The notes under the pieces were generated by a model that was not told the origin of the DNA, ran no database searches, and saw only the letters and a program-made list of their open reading frames with translations. DNA of 51,909 bases, taken from contig JAFMHL010000030.1 in the NCBI GenBank assembly GCA_017854535.1, positions 1 to 51,909 on the forward strand, in the 5' to 3' direction. Below, in pieces: positions 26,392 to 35,030 of this stretch (the stretch's first letter is position 1; each line of letters starts with the position of its first letter). The position numbers and the translations under genes were made by a program. The stretch is from Nitratireductor sp. GTDB taxonomy: Bacteria; Pseudomonadota; Alphaproteobacteria; Rhizobiales; Rhizobiaceae.

Positions 26392-29300
26392 CTATTCCTG
26401 AAACTGGAAAATCTGTTTGAAAACGCCTGGAGCCATGATCGACAAAGGATTGACTGCCATTTGTGGATTGTTGGCAGCCCCGCGTAACCGATAAGTAATA
26501 CCAATCAACCCGCTGTTTTTACCATTGGATAGAATATCGCCAATAATCGGGATTGCGCCAATGACGCGGCTAACAGCGAATAGTGGCATGAAGGTTCCAC
26601 GAACATTCATTTGATTTTGCTGATCAAAAAGAACGCCATCAAAAGTAAGACCTATTTGATTGTTTCTGATCCTGCCCGACTTCACACCCAGATATCCTGT
26701 GCTTTTGGTAATCGTGGCTTCCATATTGTCAAAACGCACTTCTTGCAGATTCAATTCACGCAGTTTTCCCGATGCGCTTTGCAAGCTTCTATCAGTCACA
26801 GGCGCAGCGGCGAGTGATGACAACCGCTCTTCGCCAATAACCGTAAACTTTTTCAATTTAACGTCGCCTTCAAAGGGCCCATTGCCATTTCGGGTCAGTT
26901 GCGATTTTAAATTTCCACCCCGCATTTTGCTATAAATATTTACCAAAGCCAGAGACGCGCCGGCATCCTTGGCTTCAAAATTGAATTCAGTTGTCGCCCC
27001 ATTGCGACGAGCATCAATTTTGGAGAGCTGGCCATTCAGTGCCCCGCGCATCTCGAGACTGCTTAAAGTACCGTTTTCAGTTTTGTAATTGACCAGTGCG
27101 TTTTCCATCATCTGGTTGTTGAACCCCTTCAACTGACCAAAATTTGCAGACAATGTAACGTCGGAAGAACCTTTGGCAGCGTTAAGGCCACTCTTATGAA
27201 TAACCATGTTAATAATAGCGCTTGCGTCGAATGCCCTGCCTTGGGCGGCGATTACATAACGGTTGCCCTCTTTCTTAGCGGAGACATCAAACTTGTCTCC
27301 TTTCACAAGTGTTACATTAGATAAATCTACCGATAGCAAGCCGGGCTTTCCAAAAACCAAAGTACCCTGAGCATTAAACCCGTCACCAGAAAAATTGAAA
27401 TTAGACAGCGTGTTAATTCCATCTTTCTGGCTTAGCGCAAAGGATACACTTGCTCCGATGCCTTTTCCCTTTAGCCAAGAAATCCAGGGTAAATTCACGT
27501 CTGCATTGGTCAGATCAATTTTGTAACTGTCAGGCTCGCCTGCTTTACTGATAATTTCGACACCCAAACGCCCCTTAACCACAGGAGCTATGTTGATACC
27601 TTGTTTGGCGAGTTCCTCATGGGTCAACTGTGTTTGTATGTTACGCTTTCTCAAGTTTCCATCGCCGCCTTTTAGCGGCTCACTAATATCGAGCGTTGCA
27701 TCAAAACCATCGATATTGGCAGTGCCTTTAACCTCTACAAGTTTAGGGTTTGCTTTAATACTGACATTGCCGTTGCTTATTTTTCGACCAAAAACTTCAG
27801 ATTTGGAGGCGGCTTTAGTCAGGTCAACTTCCGTTTTCCAAACCAACTTTTGTGGGTTTTCCGACTTTTGCAAATGCAAATCGAGAGCAAGTTTTACCTT
27901 ACTTTTTCCGGAGAGATCCGATGCAGTGAGACCAACGGTCTTAGCGATGTTCAGCGGTTCAAGATCAGAGATCGTGGCGACTGCGCCTAAATCCCCGCTA
28001 AGGGACGCCTCTAAATTAGCTGGCACACCTGGTTGAAAAATATTCGGCACTTTTAGCGTGGCAGATTGAACGATCACTTCACCCGCTTTACCGGCACTTA
28101 AAATGCCTTCGGTTACTGTGACATCAAACTGGCTGCCAATTATTTTCAGAGTGCCACTAGCTTTTTCAAGCGAAGGGAGGTCTCCAACCGTGTTGACTGA
28201 CATTTGCTCTAATCCGGCTGTAACTCCGAATTCATCCTTATCAAAACCCTTACCACCAGCGACCTCTTTGAGGCGTCCCTCTTCAACATTAATCTTAAGT
28301 GAGAAATCGCGCATTAGCCCTTTATTGATGTTTTGGGCTATCCAATTTTGAATATTAGGAGCAATGTGAAATGGCCAGGCTTCCAGCAGCACATCAGACG
28401 ACAATAAAGCGCTGGACAAACTCCCAATGACTGATGGTGATGATGTTCCAAAGCCAATTTCCATATTTCCGCTGATCGCTTGTTCACCTGTTACAGCAGA
28501 GATATCGAACAGGGTAATTCGTTTTTTCTGGGGATTGATTTGGCCTGACACATTAACAGTTTGATTTGGCCAATCGCCATCTACCTCGGAGGTTTTTGAT
28601 GCCAATGACACTGCTTTAAATTCAAGAGGGCCTGCCAATCCAAGATCAGCATTCATGGCCTGAAGATTCGCATTGAGCCTGAAACGTTTCCCGCCGATAC
28701 TCAAATCTGAGGGCTGCAACTCTATACGATTTTCATTCGGATTGAGCTGTACATTGAATACTGCTGAACCAATATCACGGCTTTCGATTGGGCCTAATCT
28801 AAGCTTAGCGCCAGCAGTCTGAATTTTTACAAAAGGCAGCATTGGCTGAATATTCGCGTTGAATGGGACGCGCGCGTCCATTCTCAATTGGCCATTCAAT
28901 CCCACACCATCCCGGTTTTCATCCAAAACTTCAGCGCCTTCAAACCACTCGGTTCCATCAATTCCACCAGCGCCAATGGAGAGTTGTTTTCCACCATCAG
29001 CATTGCCACGCCAATTGATATTCGCAATTATAGTGGAGATTGGGGTCGTAACTCTGGCGTTCACATTCAATTGGTTTTGCTTATCAAGGCCAAGTGTGGC
29101 CTGTTCGAAAACCAAATCACTTGCATTTCGCCGAAGGAGTCTTGCCCCTGATACGATAATATCCGTGAGCTCAATTATACGGATTTTTTCGTCCAAAAAT
29201 GGCTTTTCAATTTGAACAAACGCACCGCCGATAGAAGCAAGGCTTTTATCGAGCGTTACAACGGTGGCCTTATCCACAGCTAGGGCTTCCAAATTTATTC

Positions 29301-29739
29301 GCCCGCCCTTGATTGTGACTTTGTCAAAACGAGGGGTGCCTTGAAGAACGGAGAGAATATTAAGGCCGACCTCTACATGATCAATATTTGCGACCACGGC
29401 ACCGTCTCTTTCGCGTTTGATCACAACGCCATCGCCATCAAGGCTCAATGCCGAGGTGGAAACAAAGGACAAGCCTGTTCTATCAATCGCAACATCAAAG
29501 TCATCGCCCAACAGTGTTTGCAGAGTTTCCTGCACCCGTTGATTGACCGTTGCGCTTGATATTTCTTCTCCTTGAAAGAAATAGAGGAGAAGAGCACCAC
29601 CGATCAAAATTAGAAATATGGGTACAATGAAAAACGCCAACACAATGTTGCGAGCCCGTTTGCCATTACTTCGCATTAGCGCTGGGTGTTGATCCCCTTC
29701 GCTTTGCTTTTCATGAACAGAGCCCCGTACATTTTTCAA
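26392..29739 (-). CDS. AsmA-like / DUF3971 large envelope protein (YhdP-type)
   Basis: The protein has 1115 residues. After a 28-residue basic cytoplasmic head there is one transmembrane helix (about 29-52, NIVLAFFIVPIFLILIGGAL). The long periplasmic part has alternating beta-strands in the repetitive style of AsmA/TamB/YhdP proteins, ending in an AsmA_2-like region (NNQIGLTFDGVLFDQQNQMN, then VRGTFMPLFAVSRVIGAIPI, IGDILSNGKNSGLIGITYRL). Such proteins form hydrophobic grooves that carry phospholipids between the inner and outer membranes. The DUF3971 region is in the middle. It is larger than AsmA (about 620) and comparable to YhdP (about 1260). It starts 279 bases from the divergent bcp gene. 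Confidence 0.85.
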   Translation of the reverse strand: MKNVRGSVHEKQSEGDQHPALMRSNGKRARNIVLAFFIVPIFLILIGGALLLYFFQGEEISSATVNQRVQETLQTLLGDDFDVAIDRTGLSFVSTSALSLDGDGVVIKRERDGAVVANIDHVEVGLNILSVLQGTPRFDKVTIKGGRINLEALAVDKATVVTLDKSLASIGGAFVQIEKPFLDEKIRIIELTDIIVSGARLLRRNASDLVFEQATLGLDKQNQLNVNARVTTPISTIIANINWRGNADGGKQLSIGAGGIDGTEWFEGAEVLDENRDGVGLNGQLRMDARVPFNANIQPMLPFVKIQTAGAKLRLGPIESRDIGSAVFNVQLNPNENRIELQPSDLSIGGKRFRLNANLQAMNADLGLAGPLEFKAVSLASKTSEVDGDWPNQTVNVSGQINPQKKRITLFDISAVTGEQAISGNMEIGFGTSSPSVIGSLSSALLSSDVLLEAWPFHIAPNIQNWIAQNINKGLMRDFSLKINVEEGRLKEVAGGKGFDKDEFGVTAGLEQMSVNTVGDLPSLEKASGTLKIIGSQFDVTVTEGILSAGKAGEVIVQSATLKVPNIFQPGVPANLEASLSGDLGAVATISDLEPLNIAKTVGLTASDLSGKSKVKLALDLHLQKSENPQKLVWKTEVDLTKAASKSEVFGRKISNGNVSIKANPKLVEVKGTANIDGFDATLDISEPLKGGDGNLRKRNIQTQLTHEELAKQGINIAPVVKGRLGVEIISKAGEPDSYKIDLTNADVNLPWISWLKGKGIGASVSFALSQKDGINTLSNFNFSGDGFNAQGTLVFGKPGLLSVDLSNVTLVKGDKFDVSAKKEGNRYVIAAQGRAFDASAIINMVIHKSGLNAAKGSSDVTLSANFGQLKGFNNQMMENALVNYKTENGTLSSLEMRGALNGQLSKIDARRNGATTEFNFEAKDAGASLALVNIYSKMRGGNLKSQLTRNGNGPFEGDVKLKKFTVIGEERLSSLAAAPVTDRSLQSASGKLRELNLQEVRFDNMEATITKSTGYLGVKSGRIRNNQIGLTFDGVLFDQQNQMNVRGTFMPLFAVSRVIGAIPIIGDILSNGKNSGLIGITYRLRGAANNPQMAVNPLSIMAPGVFKQIFQFQE

Positions 29740-30018
29740 ATGTAATTACACCTTGATGATTGCGATTTAAGCATTCGATAGCGCATCATATTTCCCAATT
29801 ACCATGACCAGTTAAACATACGCGGAATAAATTAACATGAGGCAGCAGCTGGGGCTAACATGATGAACGAATCGACTTTTAAACAATGTCACGCGCTAAC
29901 TTGAGTAACAAACCAGAACCTGACAAATATGGTCACAATTTGCTCATACTGACCTTTTCTCTGTCCCTTTTGGCGCTATAACTCAAACAAAGTGAAATCG
30001 TAAAACATAGGAACGAAA

Positions 30019-30510
30019 ATGGCACAGGCAAACAAAGAATTGGGAGCAGGCGATGTAGCGCCTGATTTTACACTACCGGTTACTCAAGGTGGAGATATTG
30101 ATACGTTTTCATTGGCATCAAAAGCTGGATCGCCAGTTGTTTTGTTTTTTTACCCAAAAGACAACACACCAGGCTGCACCATCGAAGCGATAGATTTCAC
30201 GGCGCATTTGAGCGAGTTTACAAAGCATGGCGTTTCTGTTTTTGGAATATCGCCTGATCCGGCAAAAAAGCATATCAAATTTCAGGAAAAACATGCGTTG
30301 GGTATACCGCTTATTGCAGACGAAGAACAAACCGCCCTCACCGCTTACGGTGTCTGGCTGGAAAAGAGCATGTATGGCAAGAAATATATGGGCGTAGAAC
30401 GCTCAACATTTCTAATCGGCAAAGACGGTAAAATATTGCGCATTTGGCGAAAAGTTAAGGTCGCCGGACATGTTGTGGAAGTGTTGGAAGCAGCCAAAGA
30501 ACTAGTTTGA
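30019..30510 (+). CDS. bcp: Bcp-type peroxiredoxin (thioredoxin-dependent thiol peroxidase), single-cysteine
   Basis: The protein has 163 residues of the PrxQ/Bcp family. The peroxidatic site is YPKDNTPGCTIEAIDFTAHL, with Cys at about residue 53. The usual PGCTxEAxxFR motif often has a second Cys five residues later. Here that residue is Ile, and the protein has no other cysteine, so it must use a 1-Cys mechanism with an external thiol. The catalytic Thr and Pro are kept. A GGAACG ribosome binding site precedes ATG. It is 19 bases from the downstream DUF455 gene, so the two are probably one operon protecting against peroxide. Confidence 0.92.
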   Translation: MAQANKELGAGDVAPDFTLPVTQGGDIDTFSLASKAGSPVVLFFYPKDNTPGCTIEAIDFTAHLSEFTKHGVSVFGISPDPAKKHIKFQEKHALGIPLIADEEQTALTAYGVWLEKSMYGKKYMGVERSTFLIGKDGKILRIWRKVKVAGHVVEVLEAAKELV

Positions 30511-30529
30511 AAATAGATTAATCAACAAG

Positions 30530-31357
30530 ATGACTGAACATTTGTCGCGCCCAAACTGTCTATTTCGTGCTGCCATCAATGCGCTCAGCGCGGCCGATTT
30601 GGATGAAAAATGTTCTGCGACAAAAACTATGGCAGAGCTTTGGAATGCACGTCAGTTGTCATTAATTTCAAACACCACGCTATCGGTGCCAGATTACCCG
30701 GGGCGGCCGGAAAGGCCCGAACTGGTCGCTCCGCATAAAGTGCCGCGAAGGACACTCAATAGTGAGCGCGGGCGGATCGCTTTACTCCATTCAATTGCGC
30801 ATATTGAATTAAACGCGATCGATCTGGCTTTGGATATCATTGCCCGTTTTTCCAAACAGCAAATGCCCAGATCGTTTTTTGATGGCTGGGTCCGTGTTGC
30901 TGAAGAAGAGGCCAAACACTTTCAACTACTCAAGAACCGATTGGCCGATTTTGGCGCTTGTTATGGTGACCTGCCTGCCCATGACGGATTGTGGGAATCT
31001 GCCAAACGCACAGGTCATGACCTGACAGCGCGCTTGGCAATCGTTCCCCTCGTGCTGGAGGCGCGCGGCCTGGATGTTACCCCTTCCCTGATCTCTCAAA
31101 TCTCAGAATTGGGTGACTACGAAACTGCACGTATATTCCAGATTATCTATGAAGACGAGAAAGGGCATGTGGCCATTGGTGCAAAATGGTTCAGGTTTAT
31201 GTGCCAAAAACAGGGGCTTGAGCCTGCTGAAACCTTTCGAAAATTGGTCAGTCAGTATTTTCGTGGACCTCTAAAGCCGCCATTCAATGAGCTTGCTCGC
31301 GCGAAAAGTGGCATTACGCCAATGTTTTACAGAAGCTTTTCGCCGATAGGGCATTAA
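30530..31357 (+). CDS. DUF455 ferritin-like (MiaE-related) protein
   Basis: The protein has 275 residues. The helical diiron motif of ferritin-like proteins is seen in the pairs HSIAHIELNAIDLALDI (Glu/His), RVAEEEAKHFQLLKNRL, VPLVLEARGLDVTP and FQIIYEDEKGHVAIGAKWF, so all four helices carry carboxylate/His ligands. DUF455 is related to the tRNA hydroxylase MiaE, but these proteins have not been shown to be MiaE. Its substrate is unknown. It follows bcp closely. Confidence 0.87.
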   Translation: MTEHLSRPNCLFRAAINALSAADLDEKCSATKTMAELWNARQLSLISNTTLSVPDYPGRPERPELVAPHKVPRRTLNSERGRIALLHSIAHIELNAIDLALDIIARFSKQQMPRSFFDGWVRVAEEEAKHFQLLKNRLADFGACYGDLPAHDGLWESAKRTGHDLTARLAIVPLVLEARGLDVTPSLISQISELGDYETARIFQIIYEDEKGHVAIGAKWFRFMCQKQGLEPAETFRKLVSQYFRGPLKPPFNELARAKSGITPMFYRSFSPIGH

Positions 31358-31436
31358 TCCAAACAAAACTTCCTCAAAGGAAGGCTTTGTTAACCATAAT
31401 CCCCGATACTTTGCAGACTATCGTGAAGACGGGCCG

Positions 31437-32780
31437 ATGGATTACCCACTAAATTATTCCCGTGAACAGGCGTTGAGTATGAGTCAGGCTGCTGAAAACA
31501 GGCAATTTGGTAAAAGACAACCTAGCAAAGTCGTAATTTCATCCAATGGAACTGTGCGTGAATTCAAAATTCATGCTGGTTTGTTGACTGCCATTGGAGC
31601 AGTTTTCACCATGTTCATGGTTGGATATCTCAGCGCGACAGCCTATTTGGCATTTCGCGATGATCTTGTGGCGGCATCATTCATCAAACAAATGCGAATG
31701 AAGCATGAATATGAAGATCGCATAGCCGCCTTACGCACAAAAGTTGATCGCATTACATCCCGCCAATTGCTTGATCAGCAAGCTGTAGAAGCAAAGGTTG
31801 CCGATTTGATGCGCCAGCAGGAAATGTTGACTGGCCGCTCCGGCGCCCTTGAAGGGCTAATGAACAGAGCGAAACAAAATGGCCTTGGCACATCTGTCCC
31901 CGTTCCAGTCCAAAATCCGCTGAAAGCCGAAGCTGACAACGTTGATACAATAAAAACCGGCAGCATCGCCATAAAGGACAGCCCACTTTTCGCTGATGCT
32001 TCTTCGTTTCTGCGTGGCTCTCGAATTAATGGAGATGCAGGCGCTCCCCTAGCATTAGATGTGCCTTCGATCGCTGAGCCAACTCAAACGGTGCGTGTCT
32101 TTGCTAATGTCATGGACCAGATCAATGCGGTAGCGATAGCGCAACGTGAACAAATTGTTGCATTACAATCGGATGCGCATTCCAAAACTGGGAAACTGGC
32201 TAGCATATTTGACACTTTGAAAATTCGCCTGCCTGCTGAACTGACTGAAAATGTTGGCGGACCGTTTATTCCCAGCCGGACTATGGATTTTGAGGATCTA
32301 ACTGACGATCTTGGTGAGGCGTTAGATCGCTTGGAAGCGTTGAAATACAAAGTGAAAAAACTGCCTGTGGGAAATCCACTTCCAGGCGCTGCTATATCAA
32401 GTTCCTTCGGCAATCGGGTTGACCCATTTCACAGAAGTTCCGCGTTTCACTCCGGCATGGATTTTAGGGCATCAACAGGCACGCCAATTTACGCATCTGG
32501 TGCAGGCAAAGTGATAAAAGCAGGCAGCAATGGCGGATATGGTTTGATGGTAGAGATTGACCACGGGCAAGGCATTACTACCCGTTACGCACATATGAGC
32601 AAAATCCTTGTAAGCGTTGGCGACAAAGTATCAACGAAGCAAAAGATCGGCCGCGTTGGCAGCACAGGCCGAAGCACGGGCCCTCACCTTCATTATGAAG
32701 TTCGCCGTAATCAGGACGCAACGAACCCTGCCCGCTTTTTGAAAATTGGCAATGAAGTGAATCAGCTGCTGAAAAGCTAA
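31437..32780 (+). CDS. M23-family peptidoglycan metallopeptidase, membrane-anchored
   Basis: The protein has 447 residues: cytoplasmic head of about 46, transmembrane helix about 47-72 (LLTAIGAVFTMFMVGYLSAT), a coiled coil (about 85-140), a low-complexity linker and a C-terminal M23 domain from about residue 335. The zinc ligands are His and Asp in AFHSGMDFRA and the second His of HLHYE (about 420), with YAHMSKI present. The full catalytic set is kept, so it should cleave peptidoglycan cross-links, unlike degenerate EnvC-type regulators. It may serve in growth or division. A CtrA-type half-site (TTAACCAT, 31390-31397) lies about 40 bases upstream of ATG. Confidence 0.92.
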   Translation: MDYPLNYSREQALSMSQAAENRQFGKRQPSKVVISSNGTVREFKIHAGLLTAIGAVFTMFMVGYLSATAYLAFRDDLVAASFIKQMRMKHEYEDRIAALRTKVDRITSRQLLDQQAVEAKVADLMRQQEMLTGRSGALEGLMNRAKQNGLGTSVPVPVQNPLKAEADNVDTIKTGSIAIKDSPLFADASSFLRGSRINGDAGAPLALDVPSIAEPTQTVRVFANVMDQINAVAIAQREQIVALQSDAHSKTGKLASIFDTLKIRLPAELTENVGGPFIPSRTMDFEDLTDDLGEALDRLEALKYKVKKLPVGNPLPGAAISSSFGNRVDPFHRSSAFHSGMDFRASTGTPIYASGAGKVIKAGSNGGYGLMVEIDHGQGITTRYAHMSKILVSVGDKVSTKQKIGRVGSTGRSTGPHLHYEVRRNQDATNPARFLKIGNEVNQLLKS

Positions 32781-32813
32781 CACTAGAAAATAGCCGAAAA
32801 TACCGTTGCGAGA

Positions 32814-33939
32814 TTATTCGATATCTTCAACAATTCCATCATTGCCGCTAATCTGATGAACCAAAGATGCCTCCATAAAAGCATTCAGATCGCCATCAAG
32901 AACATTGTCCGGTGATGTGCTTTCAACGCCTGTTCTTAGATCTTTCACCAACTGATAGGGTTGAAGAACATAAGAGCGGATCTGATGCCCCCAGCCAATA
33001 TCGGTTTTTGAATCGTGCTGGCTTTGAATGCCTTCCTGACGCTTTTTCATCTCCAAGTCATAAAGACGCGCACGCAATGCTTTCATGGCATTGGCTCGGT
33101 TTTGATGCTGTGATTTTTCAGATGATGTCACGACAATACCGCTTGGTGCATGCGTAATGCGAACGGCGGAATCAGTCGTATTTACGTGCTGACCGCCAGC
33201 TCCCGACGAGCGGAATGTATCAATGCGAATATCTTTATCCTGAATTTCAATCTCAACATTGTCATCGATTTCAGGGTAAATCCAAACGGAAGAAAAGGAC
33301 GTGTGGCGGCGCGACTGACTGTCATAAGGCGAAATACGAACGAGGCGATGGACACCTGACTCGGTCTTTAACCATCCATAAGCGTTTTCGCCTTTGATCA
33401 TGATGGAGGCACCCTTAATGCCAGCCTCATCGCCATCCGTAATCGATTGAACTTCAACCTTGCAGCCATTCTTTTCAGCCCAGCGTGTATACATACGAAG
33501 CAGCATAGAAGCCCAATCCTGGCTCTCTGTTCCGCCTGCACCGGCATGCACTTCAAGAAATGCATTGCTGCTGTCGAGTTCGCCGGACAAAAGCGCATCA
33601 ACTTGGCGCTTGCCTAGTTCTTTGTGGAGTTTTGTTAGGGCTTGTTCAGCTTCTGTGACGATAGAGTCATCGCCTTCTTCAGCGCCCATCTCCATTAAAC
33701 CGACATTATCTTCCAGCTCACTTTGAATACCAAGAATAGTCGCAATGCTTTTTTCTAGGTGCTGGCGCTCACGCATCAATTTTTGTGCTTCTTCGGGATT
33801 ATTCCAAAGTTCAGGGTCTTCCGCTTTTTCGTTCAGCTCAACCAGTTTCTTTTGTGATTTGTCCCAGTCAAAGATGCCTCCTCAGCAGTCCAACCGACTG
33901 CTTGATTTCATCGACAATGGTTTGAATTTCTGCGCGCAT
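32814..33939 (-). CDS. prfB: Peptide chain release factor 2, with programmed +1 frameshift
   Basis: The frame starts at ATG 33939 (MRAEIQTIVDEIKQSVGLL) and reads LRRHL before an in-frame TGA at 33870-33868. The slip site is CTT TGA C, with AGGAGG (33882-33877) just ahead, the standard RF2 autoregulatory signal: ribosomes slip +1 when RF2 is scarce, giving LDWDKSQKKLVELNEK and on to the 32814 stop. The total is about 374 residues. The GGQ motif is in SGAGGQHVNTT; the anticodon-like SPF tripeptide reads SPY in ISPYDSQSRRHT, as in other alphaproteobacteria. It releases peptides at UGA and UAA. It is the last gene of a minus-strand block. Confidence 0.97.
33868..33882 (-). promoter_or_regulatory. 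prfB: prfB programmed frameshift signal
   Basis: AGGAGG (33882-33877), three-base spacer, CTTTGA (33873-33868), then C. The internal Shine-Dalgarno and the CUU-UGA-C slip codon are as in the RF2 mRNA of many bacteria. It couples prfB expression to RF2 activity. Confidence 0.96.
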
Positions 33940-34050
33940 GTGTGATTTCGAAAATTATAATTTCTGGAAGGCTTACGGGTTCAATAAGGAGTCTTACTAA
34001 GGTTGTAAACAACTGATGGAATAGAATTGAATAGCTTTCTGGACTGTTTC

Positions 34051-35013
34051 CTACTTATGCCAGACTTGCAGCTTACCCGTCACAGAATAAACCGTTCTCA
34101 ATCCGGGTTTTGCTCCACCACCAATCGAGTATATTTTATCTTCAAAAGCAACCGACGCCAGTCCATGCCTAGGGTCAGGTGCCGGAGGAAGCGACGTCCA
34201 TATATCTTTGTCGGCGTCAAATGCATGATGTCGATCTAGAACCATGGATGGCTCAAAAACCTCACCACCCAGTACATGAACTTGTCCATTGAAAGATATC
34301 GCTGATATTCCGCCTCCCCCGTTCGGAATCGGGGTTGAAATACGCCAAGCTCCATTTTCAATATCATAAATCTCAACAATATCGATCCGTGAACCAAGCT
34401 TACTGCTCCGGCCCCCTATTACCCAAATTTCGTTATTATGAATTGTTGCACCAAAAGAATGTCGAGCAGTTGGCATGGGTTTAAGTTCGCGCCAAACTGA
34501 AGTTTCAACATCAAATTCATGCAGCTCAGCCGAATCGGCCGAAGCAGTTCTACCGCCGACAATGTAAAGTTTGCCGCGATGATGAAGTAAACTATGTTCA
34601 CCAATTGGTTTTGGCAAAGAAGTTACTTTTGTCCATTTGGCAGCACCACTAGATAACTTCAAAAGTTTCGGATCGGTTTGGTGGGTAAAACGTAGGCAGG
34701 AATAACCGCCGGCTGCCCATAGCGCATTCTCTGTTGCAGCTAAACCAACATGATGTGTGGGCTCCGGAAGATTTGGGCATTTTCGCCAAGCCCGGGAAAC
34801 CAAGTCAAAAGCTTCACAACTGGACAAAGTTCTGAAAAAACCTATCCCTCCAGCAACATAAATCTTTTTGTCAAAAACGGCTGCAAAAATCTCTGATCGC
34901 GGAAAATTCAATTCTGCTTCGTCACGCCATTCAGACATTGATACGCCGATCAATAGAAGCCACAGCAAAACTGATAGGCATCCAGTTTTTACAATGCTCT
35001 TGAGTTGGGTCAA
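34051..35013 (-). CDS. Kelch-repeat beta-propeller protein, exported
   Basis: The product has 320 residues from TTG 35013, which gives an N-terminal signal or anchor (VKTGCLSVLLWLLLIGVSMS). There are about six Kelch blades with the GG doublet and later Tyr/Trp: KKIYVAGGIGFF, ALWAAGGYSC, KLYIVGGRTASADSAE, EIWVIGGRSS, QVHVLGGEVF and KIYSIGGGA. Conserved blade sequences include VWRELKPMPTARHSFGATIH. Periplasmic Kelch propellers can be sialate mutarotase-like (NanM), sugar-binding or adhesive; nothing here fixes the role. It starts 17 bases after the mrcA stop, with no terminator between, and precedes prfB by 111 bases. The start is a rare TTG. Confidence 0.82.
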   Translation of the reverse strand: MTQLKSIVKTGCLSVLLWLLLIGVSMSEWRDEAELNFPRSEIFAAVFDKKIYVAGGIGFFRTLSSCEAFDLVSRAWRKCPNLPEPTHHVGLAATENALWAAGGYSCLRFTHQTDPKLLKLSSGAAKWTKVTSLPKPIGEHSLLHHRGKLYIVGGRTASADSAELHEFDVETSVWRELKPMPTARHSFGATIHNNEIWVIGGRSSKLGSRIDIVEIYDIENGAWRISTPIPNGGGGISAISFNGQVHVLGGEVFEPSMVLDRHHAFDADKDIWTSLPPAPDPRHGLASVAFEDKIYSIGGGAKPGLRTVYSVTGKLQVWHK

Positions 35014-35030
35014 ACCGATGATCTCTAATC

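Noticed and set aside
29270-29280. DnaA-box-like TTATCCACA
   Set aside because: A single copy inside the AsmA-like coding sequence with no cluster or AT-rich unwinding element, so no replication origin.
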